A stretch of DNA of 64,000 bases from assembly GCA_037157565.1 (NCBI GenBank), contig JAZHRO010000002.1, positions 78,294,001 through 78,358,000 on the forward strand, written 5' to 3'. Below the pieces are notes generated by a model. That model worked only from the letters and a program-made list of their open reading frames with translations. It did not search any database and was not told the DNA's origin. A program made the translations under genes and the position numbers. Of this stretch, positions 33,345 through 43,610 are shown one piece after another (position 1 is the first letter of the stretch; each line of letters starts with the position of its first letter). This stretch comes from Thalassia testudinum. Lineage: Eukaryota; Streptophyta; Magnoliopsida; Alismatales; Hydrocharitaceae.

Positions 33345-35638
33345 GTTGTGAACTGCACTTAGTATGCTACATAACACAAGGGTTCCAAAATACTGACAAC
33401 CAGAAGCGTTTCATACTTCAGTATACTTGATCAATAGAATCCCTTCGCAAGTCCTTAAGTGGAAGACACCTCATGAAATTGTATATAATCAACTTCTTGA
33501 CTATTCTTAGCTTCATACTTTTGGAAGTATTATGTTTGTTCATGTGGACATGAACTTCAATGATAAGTTGGATCCTAAAGCTATTAAGTGCATCTTTATT
33601 GGATATAATGAACAAGTGAAAGGCTACAACTGTTTCAACTCGGTCACATAGAAATTCTATACTTCCAGCCATGTTACTTTTGATGAAGATACCATCACTC
33701 ATAACGGCCCATCCACCACCCTGGCAACGACCACCCTAGTTAACCAAGGCAGAAACCACTAAAGAGAGTAGCAACTCAGCCTATTTCTACACTTGATATT
33801 ATTGCACCAGCTCAGACACTTCCTACACCAGAGATTACTACACCTACTGATGTTTCTCCTTCACTTGACACTACTAGAATAGGTCAATCTGACGCAAGAT
33901 GCCTACAAAATGCCCTCACAAGGGAAACTATGGCACCTCTCACAGTGACAGATCCTCCCAATGCTACTCCCATACACTCTTACAATCTTCACCCCAAGAA
34001 GAATGTTGGGACAAAGTACCCCTTAGCTGACTATGTTAATTACAATGCCTTCATCAAGGACTTTTAGCAACTCATTGCTAATTCATCTACTATTAAGGAA
34101 CCAAAGAGCTATATAGAAGCCCTTACAAACAACAGATGGATCCAAGCAATGCAAGAGGAAATCGATGCAATGAAGCAGAACTACACTTGGATACTTGTGA
34201 CTCGGCCAATGCATAAGAATGTGGTTGGATCCAAATGTGACTGCAAAGTTAAATACAATCCCGATGGTACTTTGGATAAGTTCAAAGCCTATTTGGTTGC
34301 CAAAGGCTTCACGCAACAATATGGTGAAGACTTCCATGAGACCTTCAGCCTGATTACAAAGATTGTTACTATTCACATCATCATGAGTCTTTCCTTCAGT
34401 TGCAATTGGGTCCTACATCAACTGGATGTTAAGAACACATTCTTGCATATAGAATTACAAGTTACATGAAGCAACCTTCAGGTTTTGAAGAAATGGACCA
34501 TGCTAGGTTCGTTTACAAATCATGGTGATTAATTTATGGTCTAAAACAAGCTTCTCGGACCTAATTCTTTTGCTTTCATAGAGTCCTGGTCAACATGGGG
34601 TTTCGCCAATGTCTTGTAGATCATTCTTTGTTTATCTATAGGCAGGGGGGAACCATGGTTGTTTTGCTACTTTATGTGGATGATGTCATCCTCATCAGCA
34701 ATTCCACTGCAATAATTACTAGTTAAAATAAGCTAGATCATCACTTTAGCATTAAAGATCTTGGCAATATTTGATACTTTTTAGGGATAGAAGTAGAAAG
34801 AACCGACGATAGGACAACCATGACTCAACACAAATACACCATTAATTTGTTGAAAAAGTATAACCTTTCTAATTGCAAGCCTTTGTCCACTCCAGCTCCT
34901 TAGCACAAGTTGTTTAAAGTCGACAGTCCACCTGTTTTGAATGGTGCTGAGTATCACAACATGGTGGAATCTCTATAGTATCTCACCATCACCCATCTTA
35001 ACATCACCTTTGTTATCAACTAGGTACCACAATATATGCATGCCCCCACTATTAATCATCTGGAAGCAGTCAAGTGGATTTTCCATTAACTTGAGGGAAT
35101 TGACTTTAATGGCCTTGTCTACACTAGAGATTCTAGCATCAGAAATGGGATAGGAAAGATTCTTGATTATTTCGATGTTGATTGGGCCAAAGATCCACAT
35201 AATCAAAGATCCGTCACTAGATACAGTGTGTTTTTAAGAAGAAATCTGATATCCTGAAAAAGTAGAAAGCAAAGTGTGGCCAGATCAAGTACAAAAGCTA
35301 AATACTATGCTCTCACCTCCACAATTAGTGAAGTTATTTGGATTCACGCAATTCTAAGTCATCTAGATTATGCAATACTAGCATAACTATTTTATATGAT
35401 AACCACAGTGCCTGCACCTTGCCTGTGAATCCAGTTTTCCATGACCACTTGAAGGATATCCAAATTGATCATCACTTTATACAAGAAAAGGTTTAAAATT
35501 GGGAAATCACCATTCAACATATCTCAACGAAACACCAGCTTGCTAACATTCTAACAAAGCCTATTGTTGTCAAGGTCTTTACCAACCCATCCTCAGTTTA
35601 CAAGGGGCTAATAGAATTTGTTCTTTCAAGGGGCATTC

Positions 35639-35852
35639 TGTAAATAAAGAATGTAAGGGTTCCTTTGTATTTGCCCCATTACTTGGGAAACAAGAAATCT
35701 GTTTATTATAAATAGAATGCTAAGGCCATCTCTTTCGGTTATTGAGAGAACAAAACCCTAAAGCCCAAACATAGAGAGGCACTCCGCCTCTCGAACTGAA
35801 TTAACAGTTCTCGTTATTATTCATTTTGTGTTTGTTTGTTCTTGTCTTTACA
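35639..35852 (+). repeat. 3' LTR of the copia element
   Basis: Starts TGTAAATAAAGAATGTAAGG just after a purine stretch (TTTCAAGGGGCATTC), contains a TATA box (TATTATAAATAG, 35704-35715), and ends TTGTCTTTACA. About 214 bp, a typical small copia LTR. No matching 5' LTR was seen to the left. Confidence 0.7.
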
Positions 35853-36400
35853 ATACCAATGAGGATCCAAGAGATGGATAAAGGCCACACACCCAAATAT
35901 CAGAGGATGGGCAAGAAATAAATCTCCATCAAGATATAGAAGTCACAAGAATCTATTCATGAAGGATAGAAGATGACATGCTCCGTTGTAAAAATCAACT
36001 GAGTAGTCGGCCAACCATTCCTAGTCGGTCCCCTAGCCGACTGAACAACCCATACTCGGACACATAATTGGCAAGCCCAACTACTCGGCCAAGTCGATCG
36101 GCTACTTGGCCGACTATTCGTCCAATTTCTCCATACAGAGTTGACTTGTGATTTTATTCTCTTAACTACTTCAGCACTTCGAACTTGTGCTTTTCTTTTG
36201 TTGAACTTATGGTTTGTAGGTTATTTTCATAATTTTGAGCTTGAAAATGGTTCATTTTTATGTAATGGTATATTTTACTTCTTGATATATCTATTTATTT
36301 ATTTAAATATTTAAAAAATACCTGACCAAGTACTCCCCAACTACTCCCATGCATATCATATACTTCTTAGTTAGCAACTCAACTGACTGAATACGGACTA
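35853..36400. other. Non-genic DNA with a palindromic word cluster
   Basis: At 36003-36125 words of the type GTCGGCC, CTAGCCGACT, CTCGGCCAAGTCGATCGGCT and TTGGCCGACTA recur. This is a fourth cluster of short palindromic words in the window, with a different word. No gene. Confidence 0.5.
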
Positions 36401-36409
36401 TCAACTTTT

Positions 36410-37900
36410 ACAACAATGATGACATGTGGTTAATGAGATAACAAGCCATCAAAATCGCATCAATCGAGTACATGGAAGGCATACAATTGTGAATCAACAT
36501 TGTCCTAGCAATATCCAAGATATAACGATGTTTACACTTAGCAACACCATTTTGCTATAAAGTATAAGGACATCTTATTTGATGTATGATCCCTGAGACC
36601 TATAAAAAGTGCACAAAATTTGGGTATAAAATTCCAAATCATTGTCAAAATGAATAATTTTTATAGTAGCACCATACTGCATCAATATTTCCAAAATGAA
36701 ATTGTTAATGAACGACCAACATCAAACTTCTACTTCAAAAGAAATAACCAGGAAATATAATAGTAGTAATTGAAACCCTAAACATCCATATAAACTAACT
36801 CAAACAACATTTGCAGCTTAGGACTTTGACAAGGAGGATAGGAACTTTGATGGTACCTCCCCAGCCAAAATAGACATCTTAATTAATCTTCTCAATATGA
36901 TAGATTTTAGCAAAGGGAAGATGTCAAAGATTGTAGGTGCCATTGAAGAACCGACATAATAGGAGGAGAACGAGCAAAACTGGTAGTAGCACTGGGAGAG
37001 TGAAGAAGATGATACACTCTCTCCTGCTCACAACCTCCACTTGTCATCTTCCCCGTAAAGATATCTTGAAATATACAAGATACAAGATCAAAGATGGATG
37101 GAAATTTAATTCTTTAGTAAAAAACAAATTGATAGGAAAATCTGAACAAAAAGAAAGTCAATCGCATGATGGGTGTAACAACCACCTCTCCTTAGCCAGT
37201 GATGGAAGAATGTCTCCCATCTACCACTTAAGTTGTCTGGCCAGCAAGTAAAAAATGAAGATGACAGAAACAATGTTCGATCTCCATAAAAATGGTGGGA
37301 TGCTCTAGTACAAACCAATCTAAAGCACACGCATCATCAGTCTATACAGAGAGCAATTAGGATACTTGATGAGTTAGTGAGTACAACTATATCCCAAGTA
37401 GCTGATGGGGTACAGGGAGCCAAAGGTACCAATTCTAAGATATGTTGTAACAACTCATCATAGTTTGATCAAGCCACCATAACTATATCTCCAGATGGCT
37501 CTCCTGTAACAACTGCTTGATTGACAAATAGTGGTTGACTATGCTTTTCCCAACAAGGACTCTTAATACGACCTAGCTTCTCATAATATATACGAGGAGG
37601 GCATCCTCTACCATAAGAGCCACTCCCCCTCCCATGTCCTCATGTGAAGGGTCAACCACATCCTCTACCATGACTAATAGGTAATGCTGACGTCTAACTC
37701 AGGAACATCGTTGGCGAGGAGAATAGCCAGATGGCTCATCTTGCTATCTACCTATTCAAGAGTGGAAAGCTCTACCATAGTCAGCATATGAAAGTAGAGT
37801 ATTTTGTCCCGAAGCTAGCTAGAAACTACAAGATAGTAGCGTCTTTCAGATACGCCTTTTGATTTCGCAAATAAAAACTAGAAGGCATGCATTGTACTTC
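36410..37900 (-). mobile_element. copia retrotransposon remnant, minus strand
   Basis: Read on the minus strand, 37640-37560 gives a glycine/arginine-rich segment and a zinc-knuckle-like tail of gag (GSYGRGCPPRIYYEKLGR, then CWEKH), continuing to VNQAVVTGEPSGDIVMVA near 37470. Further along, 36790-36410 gives integrase core (KIIHFDNDLEFYTQILCTF, then KMVLLSVNIVISWI in a shifted frame). Both are copia-type and in the right order, with the protease region reduced. No LTRs were recognised. It abuts the 5' LTR of the + strand copia element at 37947. Confidence 0.7.
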
Positions 37901-37946
37901 TCAAACAAGGCCTGAAGGGTAATGCTGAGATAGCAATTGATCGCCT

Positions 37947-38127
37947 TGTTAAAGACAAGCCATCTTGTCGATACCCTTGCATTTCCTAATTAGTATTGTT
38001 GTTGTTCTTTTCGTTCATGCTTAATTTCAGAAGTATAGGGAGTTGCATGTGTTTTTCCCTAAGGCTTCTCTTCTATAAATAGTGCCCTAAGGTCTTTTGT
38101 AATAGTAACAAGAATCATTTCTCTACA
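37947..38127 (+). repeat. 5' LTR of the copia element
   Basis: Runs from TGTTAAAGACAAGCC to TTTCTCTACA, about 181 bp, with a TATA box CTATAAATAG at 38072-38081. It is immediately followed by the primer-binding site. Confidence 0.72.
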
Positions 38128-38139
38128 TGGTGTCAGAGT
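38128..38139 (+). other. Primer-binding site, initiator-tRNA-Met type
   Basis: TGGTGTCAGAGT directly after the LTR end, one base different from the usual copia TGGTATCAGAG. Confidence 0.8.
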
Positions 38140-38715
38140 AACAGTCCTAGGCCGATACTTCGTACCTCCTTGATCCCCATCTTTCTTTCTCCACCTAAAA
38201 ACACCTTTATTTGGATTCGAACCCTATAGAACTCTACTGATATTGAAGAACCGAATAAGGTCGATTCTCGTTGCCATTGCCGCCGATCGCCATCAACCAC
38301 CGCCCATCACCTCGCGAGGGGGGTCACCAGCCCATCGCCTGCTGATCGAACCCCCTCTGGCTGCAGCAGCATCGGTGCCGATTCATCTCCCAGTGCCACC
38401 ACCCACTTTAGAGGATTTAAAATTGTTGATTTCTCCACCAATCTCAAATCTAAGGGGTACGATAGGCTTCCCTCAAATCGTCTAGAGCTTCACACTAACC
38501 GGTGACAGATCTGAGGTTGATCACCTCATTGAAGCACTGCCACGCCCATCAGCCACCGCCGCCTACCCTGTTTCGCCCCTGTTTGATAGATTTTAGGCGT
38601 GAGTCTGATTGTCTAATGGTCGTGGATGATTTTTGAGATCTCGTGAGGTGTAGATGAGTCGCTAGAATGATTGTCGTAGTGTTGGTGGTATTAGGATTCT
38701 GACTACAAGAGATAT

Positions 38716-39540
38716 GGCCTTGGAGGTCATGGATTTTTCAAATCATAGAGAAGGAAGTCAGGGAGACTTCAAGAATCCCTTTTTTGGCCCAATTGCAAAG
38801 TTCGACGGGTCAAACCATGCACTGTAGGTACTGTCGATCCTCAATGTAGTTGAGGGTTATGATAAGAAACATATTCTTGTTGAGTCGAAACCCGTAGAAA
38901 ATGTAGGCAAGTATGTCACTTAGAAAAAGACAACATGATGGTTCGTGCGTGGATCATAAATACCACCATCCAACATACCACGACAAAGTCATGTACTATG
39001 AAACAACAAAGGAGATGTGGGATGTTCTACGCCATACTTATTCTCAAGACAAAAATGCAACCCGCAATTTGCAGTTACACCATGTGATTGCCCATATGAG
39101 GCAAGATGAAAGACCCTCTCTTAGTACTATTCCAATATGAAGTCAGCCTTTGAGAGGTTCAACGCATATACCCCTGTGTGCTGCTATGAATCCTAAAAGT
39201 TCTACAGAGCATAAACCATGATTGGCTACTTTTCGATTGAATTGGATCCGTCATATGAAGTGGCTATATCATAAGTGCTCATGCTACTGGAGATCCCTAC
39301 TATTGAGGAGGCCTACAATCGCCTGAGGTGACTTACTATCTGTCTATCTCTCTCTCCAACTCGGTAAGTGGAGAATATGTCTACCATGGTTCCTTCTCAG
39401 GGCAGAGGAAGAGGACCTAGGCAGTCTATTCGTGGCTATGGGTGCGGACATGGCAATGAGGGGAGTACTAGGCTCCAATGCTCCTACTGCAGTAGACTAG
39501 ACACATTGAAGAAACTTGCTTATCCAAGCATGTGAAGCTT
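38716..39540 (+). pseudogene. copia gag, multiply interrupted
   Basis: Frame starting MALEVMDFSNHREGS then NPFFGPIAKFDGSNHAL, followed by KNATRNLQLHHVI... (39054, in a shifted frame) and MKSAFERFNAYTPV (39137), the layout of the UBN2-type copia gag. A glycine/arginine linker (SQGRGRGPRQSIRGYG) and a damaged CCHC knuckle (CSYCSRLDTLKK) follow near 39480. Several stops. The capsid function is lost. Confidence 0.7.
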
Positions 39541-40495
39541 GCCAATGCTCATCAGACAATCACCAGCCCTAAGGTGACAACAGAGTCTACACACATAACC
39601 TGGGATGAGTTTAATAATTTAGTCCAACCTATATCTCAGATGTCTCAAGCTGCTCCATCTAGATCTAGAGATACTGCAGCTGCTGCTAAACCCTCAGGTA
39701 TATGTCTTACATGCAATACTAAGTCTGATTATGCAGACTGGCTTGTAGACTCTGATGCCTCATGCCACATCTGTGGGAAAGCTCAGCAGTTTACAAGATT
39801 GAATCCTTATGCTTTTGGGAGGACTATTACAGCTGCAGATGGCAAGAACTCCCTGGTCATTGATCAAGGAAAGGTTTAGATAGCCCCCCTTATTGGGCTA
39901 CAGAATGTTCTCCATGCACCTGATTTTCCTCCAAACTTTCTGTTAGTTGCATTATAAAGGAACTACATTACCATGCTATATTTGATGCAATGACTCATGT
40001 CTTTCAGGATATACTAACGGGGCAAGTGATTGGTTGTGGCTGCAAGGAAGGAGGGGTCTACCACCTACTACAAACATTGTATGTTGGTCATGCTGTGACA
40101 TCTTCTATGACATCTTCTGATAAAGCATGAAGCGATTTATGGTAATTGTGTTTTGGCCATTTACCTCTGCAGAAAATACTAGTCATTCCTCATATTCCTC
40201 CTACAACCATTTTCCAGTGTGAGACGTGTCAGCTTTTCACAGTTCTTTTTCCAGTTGATTGGATCAAAGTTTGGATGGCTTGTTTGAGTTATTGCATCCA
40301 AATGTTTAGGGTCCTAGTCGATCTCTTGACCGTAGGGGTCACCGATTTTATCTTGTCATTATTGATGATTTTTCTCGTCTTAGGTGTTTCTTTTGAAGTC
40401 TAAGTCTAAAGTTGGGTCTATTATTGAGAACTTCCTAGTTGAACTAAAAAGTCAGTGCCCATGTGAAGATTATTATAACTAGCAATGCATTGAAT

Positions 40496-40836
40496 CAAGG
40501 TTCAAAATGCCAATCTTGATGTCGTGTTGATGAAATTCTAAGTATGTATTTCGTGGGCATGCTGTGGAAATGCTCACTTTTTGATGACCATGCCAACGGC
40601 ATGCCGATGACAAAAGTAATCAAAATGATGTCAATTTCAAGAAAATCAACGTGTATGACCAATCAGCCTGTGCCGGCATGCACCTTCACCTAACAGCATG
40701 AAATTCGGCACCTCGGCGACATGCCACCCCTATCATAGGCATGCCGTCAAAATGATCGGCATGCTGTCAGCATTCCTGTAAATTGACACTTTAACCGTGT
40801 TGGCACGACTCTTTCCCGGAAATAGCCTTGCCACTT
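40496..40836. mobile_element. hAT-like MITE, family B copy 2 (inverted relative to copy 1)
   Basis: Left end CAAGGTTCAAAATGCCAATC matches the reverse complement of the right end of copy 1, and the next ~170 bp follow (TATTTCGTGGGCATGC, ATGATGTCAATTTCAAG). The far end is less clear (…CCCGGAAATAGCCTTGCCACTT). The flanking duplication has decayed: ATTGAAT at left and ATTGGAAT at right. The copia frame rejoins across it (NAL then EFYTNSLRAMFQ). Confidence 0.75.
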
Positions 40837-40925
40837 ATTGGAATTCTATACAAATTCTCTTCGGGCGATGTTCCAAGCCCAAGGTATTATTCACCATATG
40901 AGTTGCCCTTATATCTCCCAGTAAA

Positions 40926-42422
40926 CAAAGATTGAAATATCATGATAAATCGACGATATATCGTCGATATATCGGTATCCCGAGGTTGGGCATATCGATA
41001 CCATTGATAATATCTTTCTACCATGATATCAGCGATATATTCCCAATATATCCCTTTTTTGACTTGTCGATACGATATCGATATTTAAAACCATGATGAT
41101 GATGCAATGATAGTTGATGAGCCACAAGAAAAAAGTAGTGGTGGAGATGAGGGATATCATCAAGGCCCTAGTAGAGAGGATACCCAACATAAATATACAA
41201 AAATATATACAAATATACATGGAGATCCCGTACCAAGTCCACCTTATGACAATGACGTAGGGACAAGCCCGACAAGGTATGAGTATGCTTCATGCCATTC
41301 TATGATGTCCATCAATGATTTAAGTTCATTAGTGGGATCTCTTAATCTGGTGTCAGAATCGTTCTTTGGAGGTGGCCTAAGATTATCATCAAGTTATTAT
41401 GGTGGCTATAGATCTCATTACACTAGCCCTCAATAACCCCAAGATGAGGCGCAAAGTTCATCTAATTACTTCCCCAACTACATCAGCCCTCCGTCTTATT
41501 ATGATTCCTCATATAGCTATAGGCATGATGATCGCCACCAAAGTAATAGTACTCAATGTGATCCTGCATCTGCAAATTATGGCTATGGGATTTTCCCTGA
41601 GTATTTTACATTTCATGGTCCTCAACAATTTTCTTATCAACTTTACCACTCTACTGCACCACTTCCTCCTCGACCACCACGAAGTTCATCGATGAGACAG
41701 CGTGAACCTTGTGAATCTCAGGTTCTACACTAAAACGAGGTGGGTCTACCACATCCACAGATTCAAGAGGACATCGAGATGAGTACTCAGAATCAGGATA
41801 GATCTAAAACTAGAAGCAGGGGTAGCTCATCCAACAGTTACAGTCGATATCCACGTCTTGGAATACTTTTCTATTGCAGTGATGAAGACTATCAATGATA
41901 CATCAATGAATACAATACTCGATATAGCTATATGATGTAGGAGTCATACTGTGAATATGTTAGAGTACTACAAATCGAGGAAGATAATCTGAGGAGAGGT
42001 ATCGAACCAGGTCAAAGCTCAACCTAGTATTGATTTGGTGGCATTGGCTAGTGCTTCCATACTTGGTGTAGTCAATTAATACTCTGACACTTTATATTTC
42101 ATTTTTTTTGTGAGTAGCATTACTCTGAACATTTTTCAATTATTATCTTATTCTATACACCTTCTTTTCAATATATGACTTTGTTGATATGCGACTAGTG
42201 TATTTCTATTATGTTTTCATTCAAAATTTATGATTTTCGTCTTCTAAGCATTTCTTTATGATGTATTAGTTATTAAAATGTTAATTTTCATAAAATTTGT
42301 GACATTTTGGGACATTTTAGACTTTTCTGAGCGATTTCCCAAACTTCACCGATATCAACGATACATCCTCGATATATCCCTTTTTTGACTTGTCGATATG
42401 ATATCGATATTTAAAAACCTTA
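40926..42422. mobile_element. hAT-like element, family A copy 2, ~1.5 kb
   Basis: Left end CAAAGATTGAAATATCATG; right end, reverse complemented, TAAGGTTTTTAAATATCGAT. It shares the CCTTTTTTGACTTGTCGATA segment and GATATATCG words with copy 1. The flanking duplication is CCAGTAAA (40918-40925) versus CTAGTAAA (42423-42430), one mismatch. An internal copy of the right-end sequence, ending TATTTAAAACCATG, lies at 41045-41092, so this may be a composite or carry a subterminal repeat. Confidence 0.8.
41107..41960 (+). pseudogene. Degenerate frame inside the hAT-like element, possible transposase tail
   Basis: Starts MIVDEPQEKSSGGDEG and runs to a stop at 41436; in-register peptide continues beyond it (DEAQSSSNYFPNYISPP, YGYGIFPEYFTFHG) and on to about 41940 with more stops. 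It is rich in Ser, Tyr, Asp and Pro, acidic and low in complexity, as in the C-terminal tails of some plant hAT transposase genes. No hAT dimerisation motif or DDE residue is visible, so the identification rests on context (inside a hAT-like element) and composition. Confidence 0.4.
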
Positions 42423-43289
42423 CTAGTAAAAGGGTGTTACTTAAAGGAAACATAGGAATATTCTTAATACTGCCTGCACTTTGCTAATTCAACATAGTGT
42501 CCTAGTGTCATATTGGAGTGATGCAATCCTTGCTACATGCTTTCTGATAAACCGCATGCCATCCACTATTATTGATGAGGAAATTCCATATTCTGTGATA
42601 GAATTGTTTAGTGTGCCCCTTAAGGTCTTTGGGTATGTTTCCTTTATCCATATCAATGGTTCCACCAGAGAAATTATCTCCAAGAGCTATGATATGCATA
42701 TTTGTAAGATATTCCAGATCTCAAAAAGGGAATTGGTGCTATGATCCTATGTGGAGACAACACTTTGTTAGTGTTGATATTTCCTTCTTAAAGTCTATAC
42801 CATACTACTCTTCTGCAGGATCTCAAATTGTTGTCAGTACAAAGAGTGAAGCTGAGATACCCATACCTACTCCTGACCCTAGGCAACAAGTGCTTGCTAC
42901 AAATGAGCAAGATCGCAGGTTTTGACTAGTCTATTCCCATATACCGAGATAGATGTAGCAACATGACCCTCATCCATTGCCAACACCTTCACCTTCTCCT
43001 AAGGTAATCCCTATCCCTAGTGATACTAATGACTCTTCTAGTCCTGGTGCCACAGATATGCCTAGTCCATCACCTACATTTGTCCCACTTGATGATGAGG
43101 AGAAGGATGATTTCGATCTTCCTATTGCTCTACGAAAGGGCATGAGGCCATGCACACTACTTCTCTCTTGGCATCTCTCCTTGGCTAGGCTTTCTCTCGA
43201 GCACAAGTAGTTTGTGACCACCCTCTCCCCAATGCAGATTCCTCCTCACCAATTAGGACTCAATGATCCATAGTGGAAAAGAGCTATGG

Positions 43290-43610
43290 ATTAAGAAATG
43301 TTCGCCCTACACTTTAGGGGTACTTGGACATTGGTTGATCCTGCTATTGGTGCCACCATTGTTTGTTGTCGATGGGTCTTCATTGTTAAGTATCAGCCGA
43401 CTGGTATTGTGGAACAATACAAGGCAAGGTTAGTAGCTAAAGGCTACACTCAGACTTATGGTATTGTTTATTTTGACACATTCTCTCTTGTGGCTCAGCT
43501 TCCTACAGTCCAGATTTTCATCTGTCACCATACACTTGGAATAGGGTCTACACTAACTAAATGTCAAGAATGCCTTCCTTTATGGTGACCCTGATGAAGG
43601 GGTCTTGTGG
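43290..43610 (+). pseudogene. copia reverse transcriptase, N-terminal fragment
   Basis: Reads TWTLVDPAIGATIVCCRWVF, VKYQPTGIVEQYKARLVAKG and YTQTYGIVYFDTFS, the start of the RVT_2 domain, then ends near GDPDEGVLWLHK. The downstream catalytic YVDD part is absent. The element was broken here by deletion or by an unrecognised insertion. Confidence 0.8.

Larger units (their letters stand above)
31160..35600 (+). pseudogene. copia pol, fragmented
   Basis: Recognisable pieces are: GAG-pre-integrase (31540-31586, resuming at 32502); integrase zinc-finger remnant CSCCQCGKHKHQ (32562) and catalytic core pieces to about 32960, resuming at about 33353; integrase C-terminal part with FVHVDMNFNDKLDP-like sequence (33540); RVT_2 reverse transcriptase with NVVGSKCDCKVKYNPDGTL, KAYLVAKGFTQQYGEDFHETFS and HQLDVKNTFLH (34220-34460), YVDD (34673) and FLGIEVER (34785). 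RNase H continues to TKHQLANILTKPI-like peptide near 35540. Numerous stops mean no functional protein, although the YVDD motif survives. Confidence 0.8.
31140..35852 (+). mobile_element. Decayed Ty1/copia retrotransposon, 5'-truncated, with two hAT-like insertions
   Basis: On the + strand, in copia order: protease/GAG-pre-integrase junction (LIGTLYVPTMKY, 31310), HNRLGHCSFESL (31552), integrase zinc and core (FQNDVWGPVP, 32640; GDNGGEYMSNAF, 32835), RT (34083 on, with YVDD at 34673-34684) and RNase H (ARSSTKAKYYALTSTISEV, 35282), ending in a 3' LTR. gag and a 5' LTR are missing. Stops and frameshifts are frequent. Two smaller elements interrupt the integrase part (31587-32493 and 32967-33344). 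Confidence 0.85.
39700..42940 (+). pseudogene. copia protease and integrase, split by two insertions
   Basis: The protease active site reads WLVDSDASCHICG (39740), where copia proteases have DSGAS, so the Gly after the catalytic Asp is changed. GAG-pre-integrase and zinc-finger remnants follow (CFGHLPLQKI, 40150; CETCQLF, 40222). The integrase core is cut at 40495 and again at 40925 and resumes at 42423 with RKHRNILNTA-like and SYWSDAILATCFLINRMPSTI (42510), then the C-terminal part to 42925. Excising both insertions brings the frame back together. Confidence 0.75.
37947..43610 (+). mobile_element. Ty1/copia retrotransposon with 5' LTR, truncated in RT, with two hAT-like insertions
   Basis: Order: 5' LTR, PBS, untranslated leader, gag, protease, GAG-pre-integrase, integrase, then the first part of RT ending near 43610 (KNAFLYGDPDEGVLWLHK-like). 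No YVDD, RNase H or 3' LTR follows. Family A and B hAT-like elements sit inside the integrase part (40496-40836 and 40926-42422). The integrase tail (YSRSQKGNWCYDPMW) resembles that of the minus-strand copia element at 60.5 kb, so the two may belong to related lineages. Confidence 0.83.
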
